The notes beneath the pieces are model-generated. The model searched no databases, was not told the origin of the DNA, and saw only the letters and a list, made by a program, of their open reading frames with translations. A stretch of DNA of 21,736 nucleotides, from the NCBI GenBank assembly GCA_019415435.1, contig DXZE01000036.1, positions 1 to 21,736 on the forward strand. Reading direction: 5' to 3'. The stretch is from Erysipelotrichaceae bacterium. Its GTDB lineage: Bacteria > Bacillota_I > Bacilli_A > Erysipelotrichales > Erysipelotrichaceae. Of this stretch, positions 14,979-21,736 are shown piece by piece (within the stretch, counting starts at the first letter, position 1; each line of letters opens with the position of its first letter). Position numbers and translations under genes: made by a program.

Positions 14979-16724
14979 ATGCTTTTATTAGATAAAACAT
15001 TATTAAGACTATCAAAGGGATTATGGGGATGGATCCTGTTGATTACAGCAGTCCGCTTTCTGACAATGATCGGTATTACATCCTTCAGTGTCACCTTATC
15101 TTCATTTCTAGGAAACATGTTCCATCCTTCTTTTTCTATAGATGATATTAAAACGGTTATCCTGCATGCCTCTCTTGCAGCTTTATTAACCCTTGTTTCC
15201 CAACTCTTACAGGGAGAACTGGAATACAGGTGTACCGTGAAAGCACGTACTTCCTTACGGAATACGATCTTTCATAAAACCATGGAATTAGATGCGGGAG
15301 GAATAGAAAAGATCGGTCCTGTTTCGGCAGTTACCGCATCTGTAGATGCAGTAGAGAATATGCAGGTTTACTACAGTCAATACCTTCCTGCTTTGTTATT
15401 CTCTATACTGGCACCAGTATATTTATTCTTTCAGATTAAGAATACATCTGTTTTAATTGCGTGTATTCTTTTGATTGTTTCTCTTACATTATTGCCTATG
15501 CATAATGTTTTCCGCTCAAAGATAGAACATCTTCGTAAGAAATACTGGCACAGTGTAGATGATATGAGCGGTACTTTTCTAGACTCTGTAAGAGGATTAA
15601 CAACCTTGAAACTGTTTGATAAAGATAAAGATGCACATATGGAATTAAAGGATAAGGCGGAAGTAATGAATCAGAATATCAATGCCTTTATGAAGGTTAA
15701 CTTTACTTCTTTTTTAGTTACGGAAGCAGTCATCTATGGAACGATTATTGTATGTCTTGCCATATCTGTATCGATGTTAGTAAAAGGAACCATGGATATC
15801 TCACAGGCTTTGGCTATATTCATGTTATCTTATGCATACTTTAATGCAATCAGACAGTTGATGACCGCTACCCATGAAGCATTAACTGCAGTCTCTGCGG
15901 CAGGCAAAGTAGAAGAAATTCTGGATATGGATACGGAAAGAACAGTAGACCCATCACTTGAAGAAGATCCAGAGCACTATGAAGGAATTCATATGGATCA
16001 TATTTCTTTTGGATATGAAGGAAGAACGAAAGCTATTCAGGATGTATCTCTGTATGTTCCAAAAGGAAAGACGATCGCCCTGGCAGGATTATCTGGCTGT
16101 GGCAAATCTACAGTAGCTTCTTTAATGATGCGGTTTATGGATCCGGACACTGGCCATATTTACATGGAAGGAAGGGATTATAAATCACTGGACATAAAAA
16201 CATTACGAAAGAAGATCATAATGGTACCGCAGTCTGTGAATATCTTTTCAGGTACATTGCGTGAGAATCTGTTAATTGCGGATGAACATGCGGATGATAC
16301 AAAGTTATGGGAAGCATTGGAAAAAGTGAATCTGAAAGATTTTGTAGAAAAGGATCCGGATGGTCTGGATATGGATCTAGGTAACAGCGGCAGTAAACTA
16401 TCGGGTGGTCAGAAACAGAAGATCGGTATTGCAAGAGCGTTACTAAGTGAAAGTGAATATATCATTTTTGATGAGGCAACCTCTGCGGTAGACCCTGAGA
16501 GTGAAGAAGAAATATGGAAATGTATTGATGCTCTTGCAAAGACAAGAACATTAATTATTATCTCTCACCGCTTATCTACAATTCATAATGCGGATTGTAT
16601 ATATGTATTACAGAATGGAAGAATCATGGAACAGGGAAGACATGATGATCTGATGAAACAGAATGGTCTCTATCATCAGCTTGTAAGTGAACAGAGTGCC
16701 CTTGAGAAAGGAGAAGCTGTATGA
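14979..16724 (+). CDS. ABC exporter half-transporter, CydD-like
   Basis: First subunit of a heterodimeric type IV ABC exporter, 581 residues, preceded by GGAG 9 bases before the ATG. The N-terminal membrane domain (about 1-310) contains YYSQYLPALLFSILAPVYLF and FLDSVRGLTTLKLF. Both resemble CydD of the CydDC complex, which exports cysteine/glutathione or handles haem for cytochrome bd assembly. The ATPase domain has Walker A GLSGCGKST (370-378), Q-loop VPQ, signature LSGGQ (474-478), Walker B YIIFDEATS with the catalytic Glu, and H-loop SHR. The stop overlaps the next gene's ATG as ATGA, so the two are coupled. No cydAB lies in the window, so a CydDC role is inferred only from sequence character; a peptide or drug exporter remains possible. 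Confidence 0.87.
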   Translation: MLLLDKTLLRLSKGLWGWILLITAVRFLTMIGITSFSVTLSSFLGNMFHPSFSIDDIKTVILHASLAALLTLVSQLLQGELEYRCTVKARTSLRNTIFHKTMELDAGGIEKIGPVSAVTASVDAVENMQVYYSQYLPALLFSILAPVYLFFQIKNTSVLIACILLIVSLTLLPMHNVFRSKIEHLRKKYWHSVDDMSGTFLDSVRGLTTLKLFDKDKDAHMELKDKAEVMNQNINAFMKVNFTSFLVTEAVIYGTIIVCLAISVSMLVKGTMDISQALAIFMLSYAYFNAIRQLMTATHEALTAVSAAGKVEEILDMDTERTVDPSLEEDPEHYEGIHMDHISFGYEGRTKAIQDVSLYVPKGKTIALAGLSGCGKSTVASLMMRFMDPDTGHIYMEGRDYKSLDIKTLRKKIIMVPQSVNIFSGTLRENLLIADEHADDTKLWEALEKVNLKDFVEKDPDGLDMDLGNSGSKLSGGQKQKIGIARALLSESEYIIFDEATSAVDPESEEEIWKCIDALAKTRTLIIISHRLSTIHNADCIYVLQNGRIMEQGRHDDLMKQNGLYHQLVSEQSALEKGEAV

Positions 16725-18406
16725 AAAAGTTCTCCTATAGTATCGGTGAAATGACGGTCAGACTGTATCATCTTGCCAAACCAATCCGCAGGGAACTATG
16801 TATATCCACACTTGCCAGTATTATTGGCAATTTATCCCGTATGGGGATTATGGGATTTGGTGCTTTATGGCTTCTTTCTGCAATTCATGCAGTGCATGGC
16901 TCATCTTTGTTTTATGCAGGTATGAGTATACTATGCGGTACCTTGATTGCGGTATGCAGGTATCTTGAAGGCAGGTATTCCCATGTCGGAGCTTATCGGA
17001 TACTTGCGTCTATGCGTACGGATTTATTTGATCAGATTGATCGTATTTCTCCTGCCTGGATGATAGATCATGAAACAGGCGATGTCATGAATATTGCGAT
17101 AGGGGATGTAGAAACACTGGAACATTTCTTTGCGCATACGATCGGTCCGATGTTTACGGTTATACTTCTCCCGGTTGTAGAACTGATTATAGCGGCACAC
17201 TACAGTACTGTCTTTATCTGGGTATTATTACCAGTATATATTCTTGTATCTGTGATTATTCCTTTACTGGCATTAAAAGCAGGAAGAACAACCGGTATGA
17301 ACTATCGTACTTCTTTAGGAAGCCTGAAGTCAGTGATTCTGGAAAGTGTCTATGGAATCCGTGATATTCAGATCTTCAGTCATGTAGATAAAAGAGTTGC
17401 GATGATGCAGGAAGAAAACAATAAAGTCAACCATGCAGCGCATGGTCTTACTTTGCACCAGCAGGCAGTCTCTTCTTTCCCGAATTTCTTTGTGTATCTT
17501 GCAAGAATTCTGATTATAGCGGTGGCTGGATGGCTGATGCAGGGAGGCAGTTTTGATCCGGCCGGAACAGTGGTTGTGTCCTTCACCGCAGCCGCATCGT
17601 TCTCTTCTACATTTTCATTAACCTTTGTAGTAACAAATCTCTTACAGGCATACGCTTCAGCAGAACGTATCTTCAGAATAGAAGATACAAAACCAGCAGT
17701 AGAAGAAACAGATCATCCAGAGTCTTTAGGTGCGATTGAAACCATCCAGTTTGAAAATGTATCTTTTGCCTATCCCGGTACAGATACTGAAATATTAAAG
17801 AATATGAATTTAATGATTCATAAGGGAGAAAAGATAGGAATTATCGGAGATTCCGGATCTGGTAAATCAACAATACTACGATTGCTGTTACGTTTCTATG
17901 ATCCTGATACAGGTATGATTTCAATCAATCATATTAACGAAAAAGATCTGTCTCTTCATGATCTGCATAAGCATATGGGATTACTGGAACAGGATACGTA
18001 TCTCTTTGACACAACCATTGCCCAGAATATCGGTATGGGAAAAGTGAATGCGACAGAAGATGAAATTAAAGAAGCAGCCAGAAGAGCTGGTATCGCAGAC
18101 TTTATAGAAACATTACCAGATCAGTATGAAACCGAGATGGGACAGATGTCCGCAAGATTATCGGGTGGTGAAAGACAGCGTATTGGTATTGCAAGAGTAT
18201 TATTAAAAAATCCTGATGTTGTCATTATGGATGAACCAACCAGTGCATTAGATGTATTGCATGAAGAAGAATTATTAGATACACTGCATCATCAGTATGC
18301 GGATAAAACAATTATTATGATTACACACCGTATGTCCAGTCTGAATGGATGCGACCGTATTCTGAAACTGGACCATGGTGTATTAAAAGAGGTTTCTGAT
18401 TCCTAA
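16721..18406 (+). CDS. ABC exporter half-transporter, CydC-like
   Basis: Partner subunit, 561 residues, starting in the ATGA overlap with the first subunit; GAAAGGAG lies a few bases upstream. The membrane domain spans about 1-310; AWMIDHETGDVMNIAIGDVE and ESVYGIRDIQIF are typical CydC/exporter coupling-helix surroundings. The ATPase domain has Walker A GDSGSGKST (376-384), Q-loop EQD, signature LSGGE (480-484), Walker B VVIMDEPTSALD with catalytic Glu, and H-loop THR. Both ATP sites of the dimer therefore look competent, unlike many heterodimeric exporters with one degenerate site. The last 24 bases overlap the convergent carboxypeptidase gene and no terminator is visible for it. Confidence 0.87.
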   Translation: MKKFSYSIGEMTVRLYHLAKPIRRELCISTLASIIGNLSRMGIMGFGALWLLSAIHAVHGSSLFYAGMSILCGTLIAVCRYLEGRYSHVGAYRILASMRTDLFDQIDRISPAWMIDHETGDVMNIAIGDVETLEHFFAHTIGPMFTVILLPVVELIIAAHYSTVFIWVLLPVYILVSVIIPLLALKAGRTTGMNYRTSLGSLKSVILESVYGIRDIQIFSHVDKRVAMMQEENNKVNHAAHGLTLHQQAVSSFPNFFVYLARILIIAVAGWLMQGGSFDPAGTVVVSFTAAASFSSTFSLTFVVTNLLQAYASAERIFRIEDTKPAVEETDHPESLGAIETIQFENVSFAYPGTDTEILKNMNLMIHKGEKIGIIGDSGSGKSTILRLLLRFYDPDTGMISINHINEKDLSLHDLHKHMGLLEQDTYLFDTTIAQNIGMGKVNATEDEIKEAARRAGIADFIETLPDQYETEMGQMSARLSGGERQRIGIARVLLKNPDVVIMDEPTSALDVLHEEELLDTLHHQYADKTIIMITHRMSSLNGCDRILKLDHGVLKEVSDS

Positions 18407-19555
18407 TACGATCTTTTCAAAGAAATTGGCACCATCCAGCTTTAACGTGGTTTTGCCTGTATAAACAGATTCATCATCTGCAGTTATCGTGATATCTGCC
18501 TGATAAGATTCAGATGACTTTGACATAGTGATGTCAGAAGGAATATTTGTAGTTACCTTGATATCTGCACTATCTGAAACATCCATGTTTACTGTCTCAG
18601 GAGCTTTTATAGAAACAGTTTCACTATGAAAGGGATACTTTACAGTTACTTTCTGTATGGTATCTCCTTTTTTCATAAGATTCTGTTTATTATGTGATTG
18701 CAATATATTCAGAAGAGCATTGGCATCAATGAGTGCCATCGTACCTTCTTCATTCTCTGGTGCATGTGCTGTAACAATTACCAGATGCATATCATTAATA
18801 TCTGCCCAATAAGCCATGCATCTGCCGGCAGGATATGTAAATCCTGTCTTAACGCCAGCCATACCTGGTAAGGAAATGCCATAGCGCATTGCCTTAGGCC
18901 ATGTCGTTGACTGCAGAGAAATGCCATTTGGGGCAGAAACCAGAGGAGAAGTAGTATAGGTGCGGCTGGAAAATACTTTAACGAACTCTTCGTTTTTAAG
19001 ACAATACTGCAGTAACAAAGCCATATCTCTGGCAGTAGAGTAATGATTATCATCATGAAGACCAGTTGTATTGACAAAATGTGTATTTGACATGCCTATT
19101 TCCTGTGCTTTCTGATTCATCAGTTCCACAAAGGAAGAGACACTTCCGGAAATAGTTATGGCAGCTGCATTGCATGCATCGGCGCCACTAGGTAAGGCAA
19201 TGCCATAGAATATATCTTCTACGGTTGGTTCATCTCCAACCTGAAAACCAGCCAGAGATGCATTCTGTTCATACAGTCCTGCAAACATAGGAGCAGTCAT
19301 CGTAATAGTCTTTGCGTAATCAGTCAGATTTTTCATTGCGATTATCGCTGTCATCATCTTTGTTAAAGAAGCAGGATACATTTTTTCATCCGCATTTTTC
19401 TCACTAAGTACCTGACCGGTTTGCTGATCCATCACAATTGCATAGTCAGAAGAGATATTGGCAGTGATGTCATTATATGCATGTATTTCCTGTATGCCAA
19501 AGGTATATAACATAACAGGCAGAATCAGTATGATTCTTAATAAACGTTTTAACAT
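18383..19555 (-). CDS. D-alanyl-D-alanine carboxypeptidase (S11, PBP5-like)
   Basis: Secreted penicillin-binding protein of 390 residues that trims the terminal D-Ala from peptidoglycan stem peptides. The signal peptide runs to about residue 26 (EIHA). The catalytic SxxK is Ser63-Leu-Thr-Lys66, and the KTG triad is Lys236-Thr-Gly. The middle motif reads SGA (123-125) within LPSGADACNA, where the canonical form is S-x-N; SGAD does occur in part of the family. A beta-rich C-terminal domain (about 280-390) follows, as in DacF/PBP5, ending in FFEKIVLGIRNLF, an amphipathic stretch suited to membrane association. An extended -10 box ends exactly 6 bases before the ATG and there is no ribosome site. 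Its 3' end overlaps the ABC gene by 24 bp. Confidence 0.92.
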   Translation of the reverse strand: MLKRLLRIILILPVMLYTFGIQEIHAYNDITANISSDYAIVMDQQTGQVLSEKNADEKMYPASLTKMMTAIIAMKNLTDYAKTITMTAPMFAGLYEQNASLAGFQVGDEPTVEDIFYGIALPSGADACNAAAITISGSVSSFVELMNQKAQEIGMSNTHFVNTTGLHDDNHYSTARDMALLLQYCLKNEEFVKVFSSRTYTTSPLVSAPNGISLQSTTWPKAMRYGISLPGMAGVKTGFTYPAGRCMAYWADINDMHLVIVTAHAPENEEGTMALIDANALLNILQSHNKQNLMKKGDTIQKVTVKYPFHSETVSIKAPETVNMDVSDSADIKVTTNIPSDITMSKSSESYQADITITADDESVYTGKTTLKLDGANFFEKIVLGIRNLF

Positions 19556-19561
19556 AGCTCA

Positions 19562-19570
19562 ATTATAGCA
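19562..19570 (-). promoter_or_regulatory. Extended -10 box TGCTATAAT immediately before the carboxypeptidase ATG
   Basis: On the minus strand TGC-TATAAT ends at 19562 and the A of ATG is at 19555, the expected start point of transcription. The intervening TGAGCT holds no ribosome site. A leaderless mRNA is predicted, as at the flavoprotein gene. Confidence 0.6.
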
Positions 19571-19608
19571 AATGACACATGATATTTATTGATCATCCGT
19601 TCTGAAAT

Positions 19609-19637
19609 AAAAAAAGCGGAAGTATCATCACTTCCGC
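19609..19637 (-). terminator. Terminator of the hsp20 gene
   Basis: On the minus strand GCGGAAGT pairs with ACTTCCGC over a 6-base loop and is followed by seven Ts. The roughly 80-base 3' untranslated stretch before it holds a second imperfect hairpin, CTTAGT/ACTAAG (19676-19681/19705-19710) with inner TTCC/GGAA. Confidence 0.9.
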
Positions 19638-19715
19638 AGCATATCCAAACTAAATGTTGTTGAATGTAGTTTTATCTTAGTCAGTTTCCTAATGGAATTT
19701 GACTACTAAGGTTTA

Positions 19716-20147
19716 TTACTCAATAGAGATATACTTCTCTTCAGGCTTTGTCTCAATTTCCTTAACTTCAGGTACTTCCACTGTTAACAAGCCATCCTTG
19801 TAGGATGCGTGGATATCAGACTCCCTGACGTTATCTCCTACATAGAACTGTCTGCTTACACTTCCTGCATAACGCTCCTGTCTGATCACATTGCCTTTCT
19901 TGTCCTTCTCATCATTGTTTTCTTTATGAGCTGCTTCAATTCTCAATGTGCCATCCTTTAAGCTCATCCTGATATCTTCCTTGTTAAATCCAGGAAGCTC
20001 TGTAGTTAATACATACTTGCCATCCTTTTCTTCAACATTGGTTCTCATGAGATTGCCATTGTTTCTGAATGGCCAGAAGTTATCATCAAATACATCATCG
20101 AATAAATCATAATCACGATCATTAAATACACCTGGTACAAACATCAT
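19716..20147 (-). CDS. hsp20: Small heat-shock protein (Hsp20/alpha-crystallin)
   Basis: ATP-independent holdase chaperone, 143 residues from the ATG at 20147, set by GGAGGTG 6 bases upstream; the longer frame from a TTG at 20162 would begin inside that ribosome site. The N-terminal arm is short and rich in Asp and Phe (DYDLFDDVFDDNFWPF). The alpha-crystallin domain includes LPGFNKEDIRMSLKDGTLRI and the late motif DGLLTVEVPE. The C-terminal tail carries the I-x-I-type anchor ISI used in oligomer assembly. The promoter is overlapped by a CIRCE operator, so repression by HrcA and induction by heat are expected. That is notable because in Bacillus hsp18/20 genes are usually not in the HrcA regulon. 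A hairpin lies in the leader. Confidence 0.95.
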   Translation of the reverse strand: MMFVPGVFNDRDYDLFDDVFDDNFWPFRNNGNLMRTNVEEKDGKYVLTTELPGFNKEDIRMSLKDGTLRIEAAHKENNDEKDKKGNVIRQERYAGSVSRQFYVGDNVRESDIHASYKDGLLTVEVPEVKEIETKPEEKYISIE

Positions 20148-20191
20148 AACGAACACCTCCAATACTGTTACTTATAGAACTATTCATCATC

Positions 20192-20213
20192 AGGTGACTG
20201 TCTCTAATCACCT
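20192..20213 (-). promoter_or_regulatory. Leader hairpin of hsp20 mRNA
   Basis: AGGTGA and TCACCT (20192-20197/20208-20213) form a 6-bp stem near the 5' end of the transcript. It does not cover the ribosome site, so it is more likely an mRNA stabiliser than a ROSE-type thermometer. Confidence 0.35.
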
Positions 20214-20221
20214 TACACCTA

Positions 20222-20251
20222 TGTATATAATCCAATTTAGCACTTTGTCAA
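20222..20251 (-). promoter_or_regulatory. Sigma-A promoter of hsp20
   Basis: On the minus strand a perfect TTGACA (20251-20246) lies 16 bp before TATATA (20229-20224) or 18 bp before TATACA (20227-20222). The -35 lies inside the CIRCE spacer. Confidence 0.75.
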
Positions 20252-20263
20252 TAGGAGTGCTAA
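20237..20263. promoter_or_regulatory. CIRCE element (HrcA operator)
   Basis: TTAGCACTT-N9-GAGTGCTAA matches the CIRCE consensus TTAGCACTC-N9-GAGTGCTAA at 17 of 18 positions. It encloses the hsp20 -35 box. Its right arm ends about 20 bases before the extended -10 of the gene transcribed the other way, so both directions may be repressed. Confidence 0.93.
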
Positions 20264-20281
20264 ATATTTCTAATTTTCTTA

Positions 20282-20290
20282 TGATATAAT
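20282..20290 (+). promoter_or_regulatory. Extended -10 box of the unknown-protein/nuclease operon
   Basis: TGA-TATAAT is a strong extended -10. The start would be near 20297, giving a short leader with AGGAG before the ATG at 20313. Its -35 region (about 20262-20267) touches the CIRCE right arm. Confidence 0.6.
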
Positions 20291-20312
20291 TCAGCTATAC
20301 AGGAGTAAAGAT

Positions 20313-20729
20313 ATGAATGTAATTGTAACTGTAGATGATGCATATGGCATGATGTTTCATCATCGCCGCTTATCGCGTGATCGTGTGCTGAATCAGAAAA
20401 TACTGGATATCTGCCAGCATACTATATTACGCATGTCATCTTACAGTGCTTCTTTGTTTCCTGATCTTCCTGATTATGTAAGCGTTTCTGATGACTTTCT
20501 GGAAGAAGCAGATAACGGTGATATCTGTTTTGTGGAAGACAGGGCATTATTACCTTATGCAGATAAGATCGATACTATGTACCTTTTCTTCTGGAATCGT
20601 CATTATCCTTCTGATTTTAAACTGGATTATATTCCTTCTGAGCATTCCATGACTTTACAATATACAAAAGACTTCAAAGGTCATTCTCATCCTGACATAC
20701 GTCTTGAAATATGGCAGAAAGCGTTATGA
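20313..20729 (+). CDS. Uncharacterised conserved 138-residue protein
   Basis: Small cytoplasmic protein with no signal peptide or membrane helix. I recall similar Firmicutes proteins beginning with V-x-VDD-x-x-GM-x-F and carrying a central SYSA and late FWNR-x-YP; some databases label them ribonuclease Z without basis that I can see here, since there is no HxHxDH metal motif. Visible features are VDDAYGMMFHHRRLSRDRVL (7-26), SYSASLF (43-49), FLEEADNGDICFVED (62-76) and FFWNRHYPSDF (92-102). AGGAG lies 7 bases before the ATG. The 3' end overlaps the nuclease gene as ATGA. The start region is next to a CIRCE operator, which hints at a stress link. Confidence 0.8.
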   Translation: MNVIVTVDDAYGMMFHHRRLSRDRVLNQKILDICQHTILRMSSYSASLFPDLPDYVSVSDDFLEEADNGDICFVEDRALLPYADKIDTMYLFFWNRHYPSDFKLDYIPSEHSMTLQYTKDFKGHSHPDIRLEIWQKAL

Positions 20730-21658
20730 ATATGCGTAAATTCAAATCTTTTCTGTTAATCATTCTGACTGTGGTCCTTGTATTTGCGGGATGCACTAAG
20801 AAAGAAAATACAAATGTAAATCATGGATCTGTAGAGAAGACTTCTGTATCAGAAGTACAGCAGTTTGATATAAACAGTATCCCTGCCTATGATGGTAATC
20901 CATGGGTAGAAGTAAATGATAATGTACCATACTTTAAAGAATCAGATTTCACTTCTACTTCTTATGAATCCTACAGTGATTTAGATGATCTTGGAAGATG
21001 CGGTAGTGCTATTGCCAATATCGGAAAGGATCTGATGCCAACAGACGAAAGAAGCAGTATTGGCATGATAAAACCTTCTGGATGGCATACTGTCAAGTAT
21101 GAAGGAATTGATGGGGAATATCTTTATAACCGGTGTCATTTAATTGGTTATCAGTTAACAGGCGAGAATGCTAATGAAAAGAACCTGATTACCGGCACAA
21201 GATATATGAATACAGAAGGAATGCTGCCATTTGAAAATATGACAGCAGATTATATTAAAGAAACAGGAAATCATGTTTTATACCGGGTAACACCTGTATT
21301 TGAAGGAGATAATTCAGTTGCCTTTGGAGTATTAATGGAAGGGGAGTCTGTAGAAGATGATGGCAAAGGCATAGAATTCTGTGTGTATTGCTATAACGTA
21401 CAGCCTGGTATCGGGATTGATTATGCGACAGGAGAAAGCAGACAGGTTTCTTCTATATCTGCCACCACTGAAACAACAGCTTTACCAGAATCTACTGCTT
21501 CAGCTGTTGTATATACAGGTAATCTGAATTCTCATATATTCCATTATGACTGGTGTGAAAGTGTATCCAAAATGAAGGATAAGAATAAGGTTTATTTCTC
21601 TACCAGAGAGGAAGCTGTTCAGGCAGGATACAAACCATGTCAAAGGTGCAATCCATAA
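20726..21658 (+). CDS. Lipoprotein DNA/RNA non-specific endonuclease with C-terminal Cys-rich module
   Basis: Surface-tethered nuclease, 310 residues from the ATG at 20726, which overlaps the upstream stop (ATGA). ATGs at 20711 and 20732 are also in frame, but 20726 gives coupling and a compact signal peptide, MNMRKFKSF, then a hydrophobic core and lipobox FAGC (20-23). The nuclease core has NRCHLIGYQLTG with His138 (the DRGH-equivalent general base of beta-beta-alpha metal nucleases) followed by KNLITGTRYMN, which supplies the metal-binding Asn. It resembles streptococcal Spd1/NucA-type enzymes that degrade extracellular DNA. After a Ser/Thr-rich linker (about 235-260), a module with HYDWCESV and a final PCQRCNP resembles the Ada-like zinc-binding domain attached to secreted nucleases. 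The likely role is nutrient scavenging or escape from DNA traps. Confidence 0.9.
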   Translation: MNMRKFKSFLLIILTVVLVFAGCTKKENTNVNHGSVEKTSVSEVQQFDINSIPAYDGNPWVEVNDNVPYFKESDFTSTSYESYSDLDDLGRCGSAIANIGKDLMPTDERSSIGMIKPSGWHTVKYEGIDGEYLYNRCHLIGYQLTGENANEKNLITGTRYMNTEGMLPFENMTADYIKETGNHVLYRVTPVFEGDNSVAFGVLMEGESVEDDGKGIEFCVYCYNVQPGIGIDYATGESRQVSSISATTETTALPESTASAVVYTGNLNSHIFHYDWCESVSKMKDKNKVYFSTREEAVQAGYKPCQRCNP

Positions 21659-21659
21659 G

Positions 21660-21685
21660 AAAAAGCCAGCTTGCACTGACTTTTT
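21660..21685 (+). terminator. Terminator after the nuclease gene
   Basis: AAAAAG-C-CAG pairs with CTG-A-CTTTTT around CTTGCA, with one C-A mismatch. It begins two bases after the stop and ends in five Ts. The A-run on the other side means it could work in both directions. Confidence 0.6.
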
Positions 21686-21694
21686 AAGAAAATC

Positions 21695-21734
21695 GTGCAA
21701 GAATTCTCCCTTACTTGTATGGGAGATGAATTGC
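21695..21734. other. Edge hairpin, possible mobile-element end or leader RNA
   Basis: TCTCCC (21705-21710) pairs with GGGAGA (21721-21726); beyond a 4-base internal loop GCAA (21697-21700) pairs with TTGC (21731-21734). GTGCAAG (21695-21701) can instead pair with CTTGCAC (21670-21676) in the terminator loop, so two folds compete. Such end hairpins occur in IS200/IS605 elements and in leader RNAs, but the window stops here. Confidence 0.3.
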
Positions 21735-21736
21735 GT

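Noticed and set aside
20148..20162. Upstream TTG start for Hsp20
   Set aside because: The GGAGGTG ribosome site lies inside that extension, correctly spaced for the ATG at 20147.

Overview
The window comes from an AT-rich Gram-positive bacterium. The evidence is LPxTG sortase-anchored surface proteins, lipoprotein signal peptides, strong AGGAGG-type ribosome sites, a CIRCE (HrcA) operator and a low-GC Firmicutes-style tRNA-Ala. The mixture (MucBP-rich giant adhesin, secreted FMN/FAD lipoprotein, CydDC-like exporter, lipoprotein nuclease) suggests a gut Firmicute, perhaps Erysipelotrichia. That placement is inference; no marker gene fixes it.

Left part (1-10.5 kb): a surface-structure locus. 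About 370 bases of palindrome-rich noncoding DNA precede a 2690-residue adhesin (373-8445) with eight MucBP-like repeats, a lectin-like module, two related repeats, a CnaB/SpaA-type domain and an LPITG anchor. A gap of about 375 bases follows, holding a 4x9 bp tandem repeat and what looks like a decayed gene. Next is a SpaA-like pilin (8821-10458) whose LPSTG anchor region nearly matches that of the adhesin, so one sortase probably handles both. No sortase gene is in the window.

Middle (10.5-12.3 kb): terminators, an internally deleted and frameshifted IS1634-like transposase remnant, tRNA-Ala(CGC) with its own promoter and terminator, and an S66 (LD-carboxypeptidase/MccF-like) peptidase. The peptidase is divergent from the next block.

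Right part (12.3-21.7 kb): housekeeping and envelope genes. A lipoprotein flavoprotein (FMN-binding plus fumarate-reductase-like FAD domain) ends in a clear terminator, followed by a short-chain dehydrogenase and a two-gene heterodimeric ABC exporter resembling CydD/CydC. Convergent with these, and overlapping by 24 bp, is a D-Ala-D-Ala carboxypeptidase. An Hsp20 gene under a CIRCE-overlapped promoter is divergent from an uncharacterised 138-residue protein, which is ATGA-coupled to a lipoprotein DNA/RNA nuclease with a C-terminal Cys-rich module.

The observations most worth following are: two exported-protein genes whose extended -10 box sits exactly 6 bases before the ATG (predicted leaderless mRNAs); the multi-hairpin element at 14-119; the giant adhesin's lack of a ribosome site and its compositionally distinct first 1.5 kb; the decayed gene between adhesin and pilin; and the CIRCE divergon joining Hsp20 to the unknown protein and nuclease.
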